Positions 21,663 to 32,784 of a stretch of 64,000 nt of DNA are shown one piece after another. Below the pieces are notes generated by a model. That model was not told where the DNA came from and made no database searches. It saw only the letters and a program-made list of their open reading frames with translations. Made by a program: the position numbers and the translations under genes. The DNA lies in the NCBI GenBank assembly GCA_037176885.1, contig JAWWNJ010000014.1, forward strand, positions 1,798,001 to 1,862,000, written 5' to 3'. The DNA comes from Favolaschia claudopus. Lineage: Eukaryota; Basidiomycota; Agaricomycetes; Agaricales; Mycenaceae. Numbering within the stretch: position 1 is the first letter of the stretch; every line of letters starts with the position of its first letter.

Positions 21663-22018
21663 CAGTTGCGGCCAAAATACTTGCATTACCATATATGGAA
21701 GGTACCCGGGATACCCCCGCAAACAGTATCGTCAGTCCAGAGTAGCCCAATGGCGAGGTGCAGCCCTCATTTTATGAAAGCTACTTGCCCAAGAACCGGG
21801 AGAAACCGGTGAAATTCCAGTAACAAAGCTGTTTGGTACAGGTTTGTTTGGAACTTGTACCAGGTTTTCTGCCATTTTCCCTCCGAGTTGCTTGGCGCTG
21901 AGGGTGTAGGAGGCAATTATCAAGCACCGTAGATGATATTCACCCCTGAACCCGTTGTTTCCGGGTGTTTTGCACCCACCTTCCATATATGGTAATGCAA
22001 GTATTTTGGCCGCAACTG
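21663..22018. mobile_element. TA-flanked MITE (CAGTTGCGGCC termini)
   Basis: Termini CAGTTGCGGCCAAAATACTT continuing GCATTACCATATATGGAAGG are perfect inverted copies (about 41 bp) at 21663-21703 and 21978-22018, flanked by TA on both sides. 356 bp, no ORF. Confidence 0.85.
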
Positions 22019-22039
22019 TATGTACATCTTGTGCGCCAG

Positions 22040-22300
22040 CGAGACCTGGTAAAAACAGGCAGTCTGACTGCCGCAGTCATCTACTGTAAGTTGATATCTG
22101 TTAAAATACGTGCGACATCACTCGGAACTACGATGCCATCACGCTGGATCAGCTCCCATCACTTGGGATCAGCTGCAATCACTCAAAGCCGCTACGGAAA
22201 AGTGCCGCATCAGTCAAGGCATGCCAATCTTGACAAAGGCAGCGACATGATGGCGGCCCGAATCACGGCGATCAAACCTTTCTTACAATCCAGAATGGTT
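22040..22300 (+). repeat. Phased-ATCA dispersed element, fragment
   Basis: ATCA motifs start at 22138, 22148, 22158, 22168, 22178 and 22209, the first five exactly 10 bp apart. The surrounding sequence (gtgccgcatcagtcaaggcatg) matches the copies at 23031 and 55600. Confidence 0.65.
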
Positions 22301-22589
22301 TTCCATTGGCACCACGCATAATTCAGGCTAGTAAATGATTGCTGGTCGAGGGGTTTGAGGGGATGTCGGTGGCATTTTTGATATAAATAATCAAAACCAT
22401 TGTGAGTTCAATTCCCAGCTTCTTCAATTTTTTTGTGGCTGCCGAAAGGCCAAAATCAACGCTGGCTAGGCTCAGGACGGCCGCAGGCAAAAATCAGGGT
22501 GGTTAGAGAATTTCCTCGGGCCTAGAGCAATGCGAGTTAGATACGTACGAAGATACGATGGACACACGACTGACTACTTAGGCTTATAT

Positions 22590-22777
22590 TAGAGAGTTTG
22601 CGGTAGCCACTGGTGGCTATTTTTTCTGGGGACTGGATGACCGCCTTGCGGCATATGAGCCACTATTTGTAGGACCCATAGATGGATAAAATAGTGGCTA
22701 CTTCGGCTCTCCGGCCGAAGCAACGGTCCCGCTCCAGGCAGCGCAAGAGCCACCAGTGGCTCACCGCAACCTCTCTA
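22590..22777. mobile_element. MITE (TAGAGAGTTTGCGG termini), copy 1
   Basis: Left TAGAGAGTTTGCGGTAGCCA and right ..CCGCAACCTCTCTA are inverted; inward lie CCACTGGTGGCT blocks on each side. 188 bp. Related copies are at 27034-27246 and 48878-49044. Confidence 0.75.
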
Positions 22778-22929
22778 TTGCTCAGGTAATACTACTAAAG
22801 TCCTACCTCGTCAGCTCGAACGATTCAAAAAGAAACAATGAAAGAACGCACCTATGACCGCCCTGCTTTGGGCAGAACACCCACATTTTGTGAATCAGAA
22901 CAGTGTTGAAATTGTGGTACAAAGTGTCA

Positions 22930-23220
22930 CGGATGCCGTGAGTTGCCGATTCGATGGCCGATTTTGATGCCGCCATCACATCGCCTTTTTGGGATAGCCC
23001 CTGGCGGCGGAAAGTTGGCAAGTCGTTGCAATCACGCTGGATCAGCTGCCATCACTCAGGAACGTCGTGGATCACCCGGAATAGCGCCGCATCACGCGGA
23101 GAGGCGCCACATCAGTCAAGGCATGCGAACTTTGACGTGCGCACGTCAAACGCAGCGATTGGCGGCAGCCATCACTTGCGCAAGCACAGCCCCATTCCCA
23201 TTCGCTGCTACTTGAGTGGG
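22930..23220 (+). repeat. Phased-ATCA dispersed element, fragment with 20-bp palindrome
   Basis: ATCA motifs start at 23031, 23041, 23051, 23071, 23091, 23111 and 23171, all in 10-bp register. In the gap lies the perfect palindrome TTTGACGTGCGCACGTCAAA at 23131-23150, which contains two inverted TGACGT half-sites. Confidence 0.7.
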
Positions 23221-23285
23221 TTTAATATTCTGCGCGACGAGTCCCTTTTAAACGACGATTTGTTAGCGACCTGGCGGGGATGACG

Positions 23286-23385
23286 TCGTTCGTTGAAGCG
23301 GCTCACCACTGTGGAGCGACCTCACGGCACATGCCTGTCAAGCGGCCCAGCCGCTCCGCACAAACGCTCTATTGAGTTGTTATTG
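23286..23385. repeat. Fragment of the CGAGTTTGTGCG MITE family
   Basis: aagcggctcaccactg.ggagcgacct and acatgcc.gtcaagcg.cc..gctccgcacaaac match 13960-14030 in the nested MITE, in the same order. Confidence 0.55.
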
Positions 23386-23421
23386 TATCAGAATATAAGC
23401 TGGAAGCTGTCCCTACATAGG

Positions 23422-24405
23422 CTACAGTACTTCAATGAGTTGAATCTCGGGGAAAGCTGTGCGGTACGTAGTTTCAGACATGTTTGCGTCCTCAATCTTC
23501 AGCTCGTGAAGACTACAGCGTAATGTTGTGATAAACTCCTGGAGTGCGCAAATACGTTGAGATTTGTCCCCACGCAGAATATGTTCTGAAATATGCAAGG
23601 TGCGGAGGGCCGGAGCTCTGATCGGCATGAGGTGGAGGAGCTGAGCCCAGTACGGAACAATCTGCAGTGTCTTTAAGGAACTGAAGACGGGGGTAACTCC
23701 CCCGGACTGAGAGTTTTCGTGGTATATATCAAGCTTGAGCGTTATAAGCTTCCCTGCCTGTTTAAGAGCGATTAGTGCCTCATCAAAACTGATCCCTTCT
23801 AGCTCCAGAGTCGTCAATTGGAGCCAGGGAAGGGTGACACTCGTGGGTTTGATAAACACCAGGCGAACCGAGTGTAGCTGAGGAAGATTGTCACGGTGAA
23901 GCGCGACAGTGGCCGTTGGCACTGGACTTCCCGGAACACGACGAGCGCATACCAGGGTCAGCGTGCGAATCAGAGGCAGGGGTCCGCTTATTGCATCTAG
24001 CTGTCGTAAATTACGCTGGTAGAGCACAAGATGCTCCAAGCGATGTGCAAGAGTGGCGAGGAGGCCTCCGTCTAACGAGTCCTGCATAGCTTCACAATCA
24101 TATTTCAATGAGATGGGCAGGCATCCAGAATAACGCAGCCACATTGGTCCCGCCAATGCTGCATCTTGGTGGAGTAAAGAAACCAAATTAATCGCTCACC
24201 ACAGCTCCGGTGTCGCGCGCGCAATCCCACGCAGAAGGCGGCAGATGTGGGTAAGAACAATTGGTGAGTAGCGGCCGGCCACTGGCGGGGGTTCCGGATA
24301 TAATGGCAGAAAACGGATGAAGATTTCGGAGATCGTTTCGTCAGGGAGAGAAAGCAGTGGAGATGGGACATCGTCTTGTGGGCGCTTTCGCATGACACCT
24401 CCTGC
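23422..24405 (-). pseudogene. F-box/leucine-rich-repeat-like protein with one in-frame TGA
   Basis: From an ATG near 24395 (MRKRPQDDVPSPLLS) the minus strand carries an agaricomycete F-box, LPDETISEIFIRFLPLYP, then PIVLTHICRLLRGIARATPELW, where members of the family usually continue LWSAI. A TGA at 24196-24198 sits exactly at the Ser position. The same frame then continues AINLVSLLHQ for about 255 residues of leucine-rich sequence (LIRTLTLVCARRV, LHSVRLVFIKP, LKTLQIVPYWAQLL, LRTLHISEHIL) to a stop at 23422. F-box proteins recruit substrates to SCF ubiquitin ligases. One nonsense change separates it from a full frame, so it is a recent pseudogene or a read-through case. The first 570 bases of the same open frame (24966-24406) look like a different protein. 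Confidence 0.75.
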
Positions 24406-25380
24406 CAAAGTCTGCTCCTTGCAGTTAAGGATGCTAATATCTGTACACTCCACTGGCGTCAAGTGTAACATGTCTACCGGTAAAGGTGAATTGGGAGTCG
24501 TCCATTCGGGCGTTTGATTTGTGTCACGAAGTACCAGGCCAGCCATGAACTGTTGGGCGGAGATACCCTCTAGCAGCTCCACCTCAGTCAAAGTGAAGCT
24601 TTGGATCCCTTTCAAGACCTTGTTCACCCATACTAAAATATTGATCGGTTGAAGGGTCAGATTATTAAAACGCGACGCACGTCGAGTCAAAACATCATCC
24701 TTGTACTCCTCATCTCCAAACTCTTGGAAGAAATCCCAAACAAACTCGTCAGCACAGCCCATCCAACCATTGAAGAAACGAGTGAGAGTGCGGTCAAACG
24801 TGGGATCGCGCCATTGCCTCTTCATACACGGCTCGCTTCTTGCTTTCTCTAGAAACTCAGTCACCAACCGCGCAATATGAAGCAGGCCATATTTCACAAG
24901 AGGCCACAAGGATGGGCAGTAGTCAACAGAAGCCTCAAAGACTCCCATTGGACTCGCAAAAGCCATAAAAGAGGAACGCGGTATCCTTCAGGCACGGTGG
25001 TCGTGGTCCCTTCATTATTGACCACCACCAGTAACGAGTCGGACCTGTTGTCGCCTCGGGGGTGGATGCTGATCGCAGTGTGTACAAGGTACCGGATGAT
25101 AGAAACGTCCTTCCACTCGGCGAAGGAGGGATATCTTGGATTGACGTATTCGAGCTCCGTCGTATGCCGCCAAGAGCCAACTTGAACAACACGGGTGGTA
25201 TCGGGGCCCTTACGAGGGGACATACACAGGGCTAGGACCTTCAAAGCGGAAGACTCTTGAACATGAGCGATCGCTGCCGGAAAACCGTTTTCTGGGGACA
25301 TCGCCGCTGAGAAAAAGGGGGTTTGGAGAATATATAAGTCTACCAATTTTGGAAGCACCTGGGTCGTGGGACTTGGGACC
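24406..25380 (-). pseudogene. Hypothetical protein, two frames joined by a shift near 24960
   Basis: 25358-24970 reads LPKLVDLYILQTPFFSAAMS, then KVLALCMSPRKGPDTTRVVQ and YPSFAEWKDVSIIRYLVH. 24966-24406 continues in another frame (FASPMGVFEASVDYCPSLW, TLTRFFNGWMGCADEF, LTLQPINILVWVNKVLKGI). Both look like real, conserved-style protein, and one shift near 24960 would join them. It precedes the F-box frame on the same strand. I do not recognise the family. Confidence 0.4.
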
Positions 25381-26245
25381 CTGAGTTGAGGGAGTTAGAG
25401 GTACGGAAAGCATCGAGGAGACGATCTGGATGGCAAGGAGTGGAGTGAGCGGGGAGAAGATCTGAAGAACAAAAACGAACCGTGTGGGAATATTCTGCGC
25501 TTTGCGCTTTTTACATACGCTTTTGCACTTTTGAGGCTCGGCGGCATCACACGTCAACGCGGCAGCTTTCGGCAAGTGACGTAGCGTGACACACATACCA
25601 TAACCCCCAAACTACGCAAAATACATATTCTTTTGCTTATCAAGGCCACAATGTCCACCGTCGACGCCAATACAAGCTCTGAAAGCTTCTTGCGAGCCGC
25701 CACCGGGCCAGATCTGCTCTCAATCAGCCGCGACGAGCCTGCTTTCCGGGAGGGATCCAGCAACAGCAACATTGAGCCACCACTCGCCTTCGACGACGAC
25801 GATGAGCTCGATCTTCCGGATCTCGACTCGGATGATGACAACCTCGAGGGAGACATCAACACGGAGTCGGACTGGGAGCCCAGTCAATCGCGCAACCCAT
25901 CACCAACACCGTCCATTGACGGTGATGAAGAACTTGACCCCGATGAGTGAGTCTCCGCATGTTCTTCGTACGCGAGCCTTGCGACAACAACTGGAAGAGC
26001 TATCTGAAGACGAGATTGAGCGCCGCATGATGGCAAATCTCGAGGCACTCGAGAGTACTGGGTTTAATCTAGCGCTAATGCTAGACTTTCTGTGCGAGGG
26101 AAAATACACCAGGCATAACGCAACAATTCGCTATGCACGAACGGCCTTCATGTGTAGCGACGAGCTACCCAATATCTTCAGCTCCTGCTTGAAGCCTCCT
26201 CGATGGAGTGCCTCTGCGAAGAAGAAGCGGGCTACAGGTGGTCGC

Positions 26246-26349
26246 AAAGCCCTTGCTCCGGTAGCGGTAAATTGGTGTCTCGAGGTCATGCACAAGGAAA
26301 GCCCTTGCTCCGGTAGCGGTAAATTGGTGTCTCGAGGTCATGCACAAGG
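26246..26349 (+). repeat. Exact 52-bp tandem duplication inside the DUF6589-type gene
   Basis: Units 26246-26297 and 26298-26349 are identical (aaagcccttgctccgg .. catgcacaagg). Since 52 is not a multiple of three, the duplication shifts the frame after VNWCLEVMHKE. With a single unit the frame would run on into MYALRPLLTTDT. Perfect identity suggests it is recent. Confidence 0.9.
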
Positions 26350-27033
26350 AGATGTATGCCTTGAGACCACTTCTCACCACCGACACGGCAACAGATGTGC
26401 GGGCTGAGAGCTTGACAGGCTTTACATTCCTCCAGCTTCATGCGCGCATGTCTGTTGCTGCTCCGACCCTCGTTCAGTTCATGGACTCGCTTCCAGGACG
26501 ACGTACTTCCCCAGTTGTAAGTAAATCTGGACTATATACATTCAAGCTCAAACCACTTCTAGATCACCGTCACCACCATCTCTCAACTCATGTACCAACG
26601 TAGTTGGACCAATAACCGTCTCCAGAAGACATTCGCAATTTACTTCAAGTTTAAAGGTTTAAGTGCCAAGGGATTTGATGTCCTTCACGCGCTTGGGCTT
26701 GTGATGAGACATTCGTGGATCAGCAAGGCGATTCGTCGCATGTCCCAAATGACACTCGACGAGTTGCGCGAGCTGGTGCGGAAGTACCCCTGGGTGCTTA
26801 CCTATGACAACGTTGTTATTTTGTTCAAGATCTTCTCGCAGCGTCTTGAAAACCTGCAGAAACTTACAAATGGGACAGTAGCAACGGTCTACCTGAAACC
26901 CGGCGCTACTCCTCTCCCTGAAAGTGCAAACCAAGAGCTCAAAGAGCAACGTGCTGCAAACCTCGACTCACCAATAACTATTCGACGTGTCCTTGACCTT
27001 GCGGCTAGCAACCACAAGAAGTTGAGGCCCCAT

Positions 27034-27246
27034 TAGAGGGTTTGCGAAGAGCCATTGGAGCCATTGAATGGCTATCGATTTCCGCATTAGGAAACTTTGA
27101 TGAGCTAAACTTCTATGTAGAAGTCAAGAAGAGCTGCCTGGAATGAAATTCGGATACTCAGACTGGGGGTGTCTTTTGTCAATACGCCGGAATTTGGACA
27201 CTTGTTTAGCCATTAGCCATCCAATGGCTGCATCGCAAACAGGCTA
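27034..27246. mobile_element. MITE (TAGAGGGTTTGCGA termini) inserted in the DUF6589-type gene, copy 2
   Basis: Left TAGAGGGTTTGCGAAGAGCC and right ..TCGCAAACAGGCTA are inverted, with AGCCATTGGA blocks inward. The upstream coding frame KKLRPH stops at the MITE's TAG; downstream the frame resumes as YAWLLLAALIHSPDF. Same family as 22590-22777. Confidence 0.7.
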
Positions 27247-28833
27247 TTATGCCTGGCTGCTTCTCGCTGCGCTAATTCATTCTCCGGACTTTGATCTCCC
27301 CACATACAAGTTCAAAGATCACACTCTCCGTGGAAAACCCCCACCTCTTAATCCCCTTCCTGTCGGCGAAGATGCAAAGTCAATACAGTTTCTGCTCAGC
27401 TCTATTAATCAGCCCGAGGCAAGCTATTCTGACCATTTGTCACTCATTGACCAGTGGCTCAAGCAGCTGCACATGTACAGCAAGCAGCAGGTCGAGTCAA
27501 TAGGACAGAAGAAAGTCATGGCCTTTATCGGTGATCAACTTACAGTTTCTCGGCTCCGGGGCCTGTTTTTGCGACGTGCTGGAGATGATAGCTCATTTGA
27601 AAGTCTCGACTTCCTCCTCTCAATTTCTGGTTGCTTTCATTTTGCCATGCAGGCTGCAAACTCTCTGCATGCACAATATTATGGGCGTGCAAAAGGTCAA
27701 GGCCTCCTTGCGTTATTCACCGTGCTTGGCCGCAAAGGACTGCATAAAACATCAACAGAGGGTCCATTTCACGCTCATCTCAATGAAGCCATTCACCATG
27801 TTGCCGAGGCAGAGTTCCGAGAGATATGGCGAACTGTGGCTGCTCAGTCGAATATAACAATTAATGGTCTTCGCTCAAAAACACCCTCCGAGCTGGTTGA
27901 TCTTGCAACTCGGGCGCTTAGCGAGGATGCATCGTCAGAGGCACTTGAGATGATGCGTAAACGGCCTGACCGGGATGAGATCCAGGAATTTCATACCCAA
28001 TTCACTCGCGATCTACTTCCGTATCTCTCTTGTTGCTGGTATCAAGAGCGGAGATGTTGGAATCCTTGAGGCTCTTCTCCCCGATTTTTTGTTCCGCTTT
28101 ATTGGCGGCGGTAACACCAACTACCAAGAGGAGGCTCTGGAGCTGTTGAATGGGTTGAACGTGGACTGGCCACAAAGTGTCGCCGACTTTGTGCGCCAAA
28201 ATTGCTGGCTGCTGACATTCACCAACTATGCAGACAATTTTGTTGCTTTCGACCAAGCCCAAGAACATAATATCAAGGATATTAAGGTACGACTGTTTTA
28301 TTATGTACCGTGCGGCAAATTAAAAATTAAACTAGGTCACCTACAAACCACCTGGCCCTCGAAGGGGTTGGGACTACATGCGGATTCTCCATCCTGCTAT
28401 TCCCACTGTCCGCGCAAATGCTGAGTTTATTGACCGAGAATTCAACGCTCTCACACGCGGAAAGAAACATACCTCACCAAGCAAGGAAAAGGATATCCAA
28501 GCCCTTCTTGGTCGACTCGAAGATGCGCACAAATTCAAACCCGGGCGGAAGCTTGATATTGAGGACAAGCCGCAGGTGTAGGCGGTCAAACATGGATATT
28601 CGCAGACACTCGGGAAAACTGGCGCAAGAAGCGCAATTTCAAACGAAGCACTGAAGAGCGAGCTATGGGTGGTGATGCAAAATCAGATGTCTCGCAGGAC
28701 TCAGAGCACTCGGACGAGCAAATGGAAGAATAGGTTGTAATTCAGAGTATTTACGTGTAGATGTTATGTACAGTAAATTTACAAGGATGCTAAACGATTA
28801 TCTACGTACTGCTATTATGGACTAGAGAAGGTA

Positions 28834-31509
28834 TTATAGTACGCATTTGAGTCCTCCAAGTGGAGGGTCGTTACTCGAATCAAACATGTCCATGAAGCGC
28901 AGAGGCGCATTGTGCTGAATATTGAGATTCCGTGTCGCGAGCGGTGATTGTATCTCGTGTGCGTAGCATTCACGGCCGATGGCGTCAAGATCGTTGGGAT
29001 GATGTGCGAGATAATCAGAAAAATTGTCCGGTTTCTGAGGGTGACAGTCAGCAAGCAGCAGAAATATCAAGGAGCGATACATACCTCGGGTCTCGTTCCA
29101 CGCTTTATAGGGCGATTGAGGTAGTTGACATATTTGCGGCATGCCTCCAAGTAGTCCCTCTGAATCCGGTTTTGCTTCTGCAACTCCCTCGCATCTGCCT
29201 TCCGCTGCCTCTCTATCTCGCCCGCCTCAATCCTCAACTGCCGCTGGTGAAGCCGGGCTGTGGCAGCTGCTTCCCGCGCTTTTGCTTCACGCTCCTTCCT
29301 TTCTCCTGTAGCTCTAGTTGACGTTGAAGACGTTCCGCTTCAAGCTGACGGCGCTCGTCATCACGTCGTTGATCAACGTGGGCAAGACGACGCAAGATGT
29401 CATCGCCGTAGTCGTCGACGAGGCCCCATGAGCGAGTCGAACTTTGCAGAGACTCACGAAGATGGACAAGCGAAGAAAACCGAGTGTGCGCAAGGTATGT
29501 AATCATGGTGTCCGTCATAAACATGTCGGAAGTGAACCCTTTGCCCGCCCAGTCCCTCTCATAAATCTCAGTTTCCCAGCGCTCGAGAATTTCCTTGCAC
29601 TCCGCAAGATGTCCGCCGCGTCGCTTGGGACCCGCATCGGAGTCAGAGGTGGCAGCACGACGTCCGCGCTTGTGATTGTGGTTGGGTGTTGTAGCCGGTG
29701 ATGAAGAGGTGCGTTGCAGTTGGTGCGGCGGAGTCGTTGGGTGTGTTCCATGTGCTTTTTTGATGGAAATGGGCCATCGTCAGCGCAAGTATCACAACAG
29801 AGAGCATGCGGCAGAACTATATGCAGATATTGAGTAACATTCATTTTGTAGGACGCAAAAATCTTACCTCGTTCGCGGGGGGGATTACCAAAATATCTGT
29901 CTGAGGTGTCGCGGCGGCAGTCTGGGTGCTGTGTAGCTGCATAGCGACGCACACCTGGGTTGAGCTTCTTGCGCCACTAAAGATTGTCCGGCAACTGGTC
30001 ATCATCAAGCAGAACCGGGAACTCAATCGACTCGACCGGCGCATCAGCTTCGCGGTGGTCCTGCGTTCCGCCCTCTTCTCCGCCGTCAATTGCAGCTGCA
30101 TTTGTGATCTTCTGCTTCTTGCGCGTCGACTTTTTCTGCGCCTGGAAGCATGACTTCTCGACGAGGAAGTGGGCCTGAGCAAAGATCTGTGGATCACGTC
30201 CCGCTCGGCCCATCTCTTGCTTGAGCTGCTCGAGGGAGTCAACAGCCCCGAAACGGACGAAATGGAGATGTCAGGTATGTCTTGTCCCTTTGGTACATGT
30301 GAGACGGATGTCCAGGAAGTAGAAGGAAAGAGAAACATACGTGAGACCCAATCGCGGTTGAGACAAGAATTTTGATCGCGCCGCGGGCAAAGCGCCGTGT
30401 ACGCCGACGCAGTGCAGAGGGTGAGCGGATCGCGTGAATATAGTCGATTTTGTGGTGGACAGATGGCGGATACTGTGACACAATGAACGCGTGGAGGAGC
30501 TGCGCCTCCATAACTGTGCCGACGAAAATTTGCATTTTCGGCCAGTAGCGAGCTGGTTGGGCGGCGTCCGGGAGGAATGGGACAACAACGTTATAGTCTG
30601 TCGAGCTGTTCATCAAATGAACGCTCTCAACGATGTTGACGCGGTCGTTGCCCAGGTTCACATAGAAGGCTTTGTGAAAATCAATTTCCAGGGCCGCACA
30701 GATCTTGCGTTCGGCTTCGGGTGTAATGGTGGCGGATGTTGGAAGAACAGGGACGCGGGTGGGTAGCAGCGAGCGGAGGCGGGACAGTAGTTGGTATTGA
30801 GGCCGGAAGTCGCTTCCCCAGATGCGGATGCGATGCGCTTCGTCAACGGCAACGAAGAGAACACGCCCGAGCGTGTCTTTGTGCCGAATCCAAGGGTGGA
30901 ACAATGGGTTCTCCATAACCATCTCAGGCCCGACAAAGATGGCTTGGAATTCATAGGATTTGAGCCGCTACGCACTGTTATTAGCCAGAGAGAAATTAAA
31001 GGCTGCTTGTGATAACGCACCTTGAGCAGACCCTCATCTAACGTCTCGTTATTGACAGCCGCCGCAGAGATTCCGAGTTGGTTGAATGTCTTCATCTTGT
31101 ATGTGATAAGAACGCGAAGTTGCACATAGAATTTGAAACTTACTTGCTGTTTTTGCAGGGAAAGTAGTGGGGATACAACGAGGACAAGCTTGGATTTATT
31201 TTGAGGATGGAGAAGAGGGAGGAGGAACGGGGTCGTCTTGCCCATGCCCGTGCCTGCGACGACGAAGCTGTCGAGCCTCAACAGAAGCGCCTCGGCAACG
31301 TCTAACTGCCAGTCGTGTGCGGTATTGTTTGTGCGCTGCCGGAACGCCAAGCTCATTGTGTCGCGCGTATGCTTGGAATTGTAGCCGTATTCAGTAGCTG
31401 CGCCGCGCCGCGCATCAGCCAGGAGCTGTTGAGAGCGTTCACGGAGGGCGGGGTGACGGTCACCACCCTCCGGAGGCATAGTCCTGTAGTTGGCGGCGGA
31501 CGCGCGCAA
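28834..31509 (-). pseudogene. RecQ-like DExH helicase, one frameshift (locus 1)
   Basis: Reads from 31509. Motif I GTGMGKTTPFLLPLL (31210-31253) is followed by VVSPLLSLQKQQ and GISAAAVNNETLDEGL. After an intron comes FVGPEMVMEN, then motif II VDEAHRI (30825-30846), motif III SATITPEAER (near 30735), SVHLMNSSTDYN, and, after another intron, GQDIPDIS and QEMGRAGRD (motif VI, near 30200). One missing base near 30262 separates the last two pieces. The zinc-binding part is CRRDTSDRYFGNPP, then CCDTC (29785-29799). The C-terminus is a charged coiled coil (HVDQRRDDERRQLEAERLQR) ending RPIKRGTRPE. RecQ-type helicases unwind DNA 3' to 5'. This agaricomycete branch is multi-copy, which suggests it spreads with mobile DNA. 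Tail-to-tail with the DUF6589-type gene. Confidence 0.8.
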
Positions 31510-31537
31510 GCAGAGTCGACGGAATGAAGCGAGAAGG

Positions 31538-31614
31538 GGTTATTACCAGCCTGCCTACAATATGCAACGATTTTTGCATTGGGGTTAGGTCGTTGCCGTA
31601 GGCAGGCTGGTACT
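31538..31614. repeat. Hairpin just upstream of helicase start
   Basis: taccagcctgcctac and gtaggcaggctggta face each other about 45 bp apart, 30 bp upstream of the helicase ATG. It may be a small element end or a regulatory hairpin; no second copy was found. Confidence 0.5.
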
Positions 31615-31686
31615 TCTCGGCTTGAGCTGTCGCGGAGTTTGAAATTTGAGTATTTCACTCCTTTTCCCCGATTATTTTTGCATTTA

Positions 31687-32431
31687 CAGCTGTTTGCAAA
31701 GCTAATGGCACTTTCGATCATTTTGTATATGAAGAGCAATTTAAATGTTCGAACTTGTATTGCTCCTTACACAACCATTTATGGACCAATCAGCATGATT
31801 CTAGGCTCATTTTGTAGCGTTTTGACAGGGCTTCCATCCTATATCTAGGGTGTCCCCTAATCCGATCCCTTTGCGTCCCTTGACTGCCGGTCATCGGGGA
31901 TAATACGAACAACGAACCTGAAAAAACTTGTTCATTTCTGTTCAGAATCACTTCGATTTTTGAGATTTTGTAGCCATTAGGTAGGTAATGAGGTCTGCAA
32001 GCTCAAAATGTAAGACAACAAGCAAACCACTAACAGCAGAATGAAATTATTGAGGAAGTGATCGTTCTCGGCGCTGAGCAATTGTATCTGCATATTTTCA
32101 AAAAGGTGTGATTGCAGACCTGATTTTAGCTTTATTCTTCCGCTAATATTGCTTTATGGCACACAAAACCGTCCCAGAATTGAGCCAGAACGAAGCAAAT
32201 CAACATCCCAGTTGGGACAACTAATCTCGGCATGATGCCCATCACATTTCGGAAGCACTTGCCGCTATTTGCCGGCAGTTTGGAGCCCCTGCCAAAGTGC
32301 TTCAGAACAAAACTTGAACTGTGTGAATTGGTTGGAAATTGAATGAGATATGAGAGCGGGAAGATAGGACGTTTGAAATGCTTTCTTTTTCATAAAAATT
32401 CAGGAGGTGCCATTAACTATGCAAACAGCTG
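31687..32431. mobile_element. TA-flanked MITE (CAGCTGTTTGCA termini)
   Basis: Left CAGCTGTTTGCAAAGCTAAT and right (reverse complement) CAGCTGTTTGCATAGTTAAT continue through GGCAC, with TA at 31685-31686 and 32432-32433. 745 bp. The termini resemble those of the 41070-42200 element (CAGCTATTTGCGG). Confidence 0.8.
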
Positions 32432-32607
32432 TAAGCTTCGAAAAAAATCCGGCGAACACTGGGAAGGTATTTCTATAGATCTGACGAGGTATGTAAATAT
32501 TTTATGCGGTAAACAAGATATGGAAATACTCTGAGGCAACGGTTGGGTCACACAGGGTCACAAAGTGCCGAAGTTGGGGCAGTGCTCGGCGCCCGGCAGA
32601 AAATTTA

Positions 32608-32743
32608 AACTCCCGCGACAGCCCTTTACAGCAGGTATTCCGGAACAGCTGTAAGGGGTCCCGAGAAGTTACTGACAGTCTGCTACGCCTGTCGTGCTCG
32701 CCACAATTGACGGCCTCGCGGAGCAGACTGGTCACGAGTCTAG
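32608..32743. repeat. Dispersed hairpin repeat, copy 2
   Basis: Same order of blocks as 20632-20740: tcccgcgacagcccttt, an insertion, cccgagaagt, cagtctgctacgcc, cacaattg.cggcc, gagcagactggt. Inverted CAGTCTGCT / AGCAGACTG words form the stem. Confidence 0.5.
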
Positions 32744-32784
32744 GGTTATGGACGTTTATCCGCCCTTTTTCCCATCGCCCTCAA

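Larger units (their letters stand above)
25651..28733 (+). pseudogene. DUF6589-type protein gene (mobile-element associated), disrupted
   Basis: Starts at ATG 25651 with a serine/acidic leader, followed by blocks typical of the agaricomycete DUF6589 family: RQQLEELSEDEIERRMMANL, GFNLALMLDFLCEGKYTRHN, RSWTNNRLQKTFAIYFKFKG, DVLHALGLVMRHSWISKAI, ELVRKYPWVLTYDNVVILFK, IGDQLTVSRLRGLFLRRAG, FHFAMQAANSLHAQYYG, LLPDFLFRFIGGGNTNYQEE. It ends SDEQMEE at 28733. Breaks: a frame change near 25945, a 52-bp tandem duplication (26246-26349), a MITE at 27034-27246, and a 2-nt loss near 28040 in a CT run (YLS|VAGIKSG). Some joins are introns (for example 28288-28335). Biochemical function is unknown. It is convergent with the helicase, 100 bp away. 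The family name is from memory. Confidence 0.7.
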
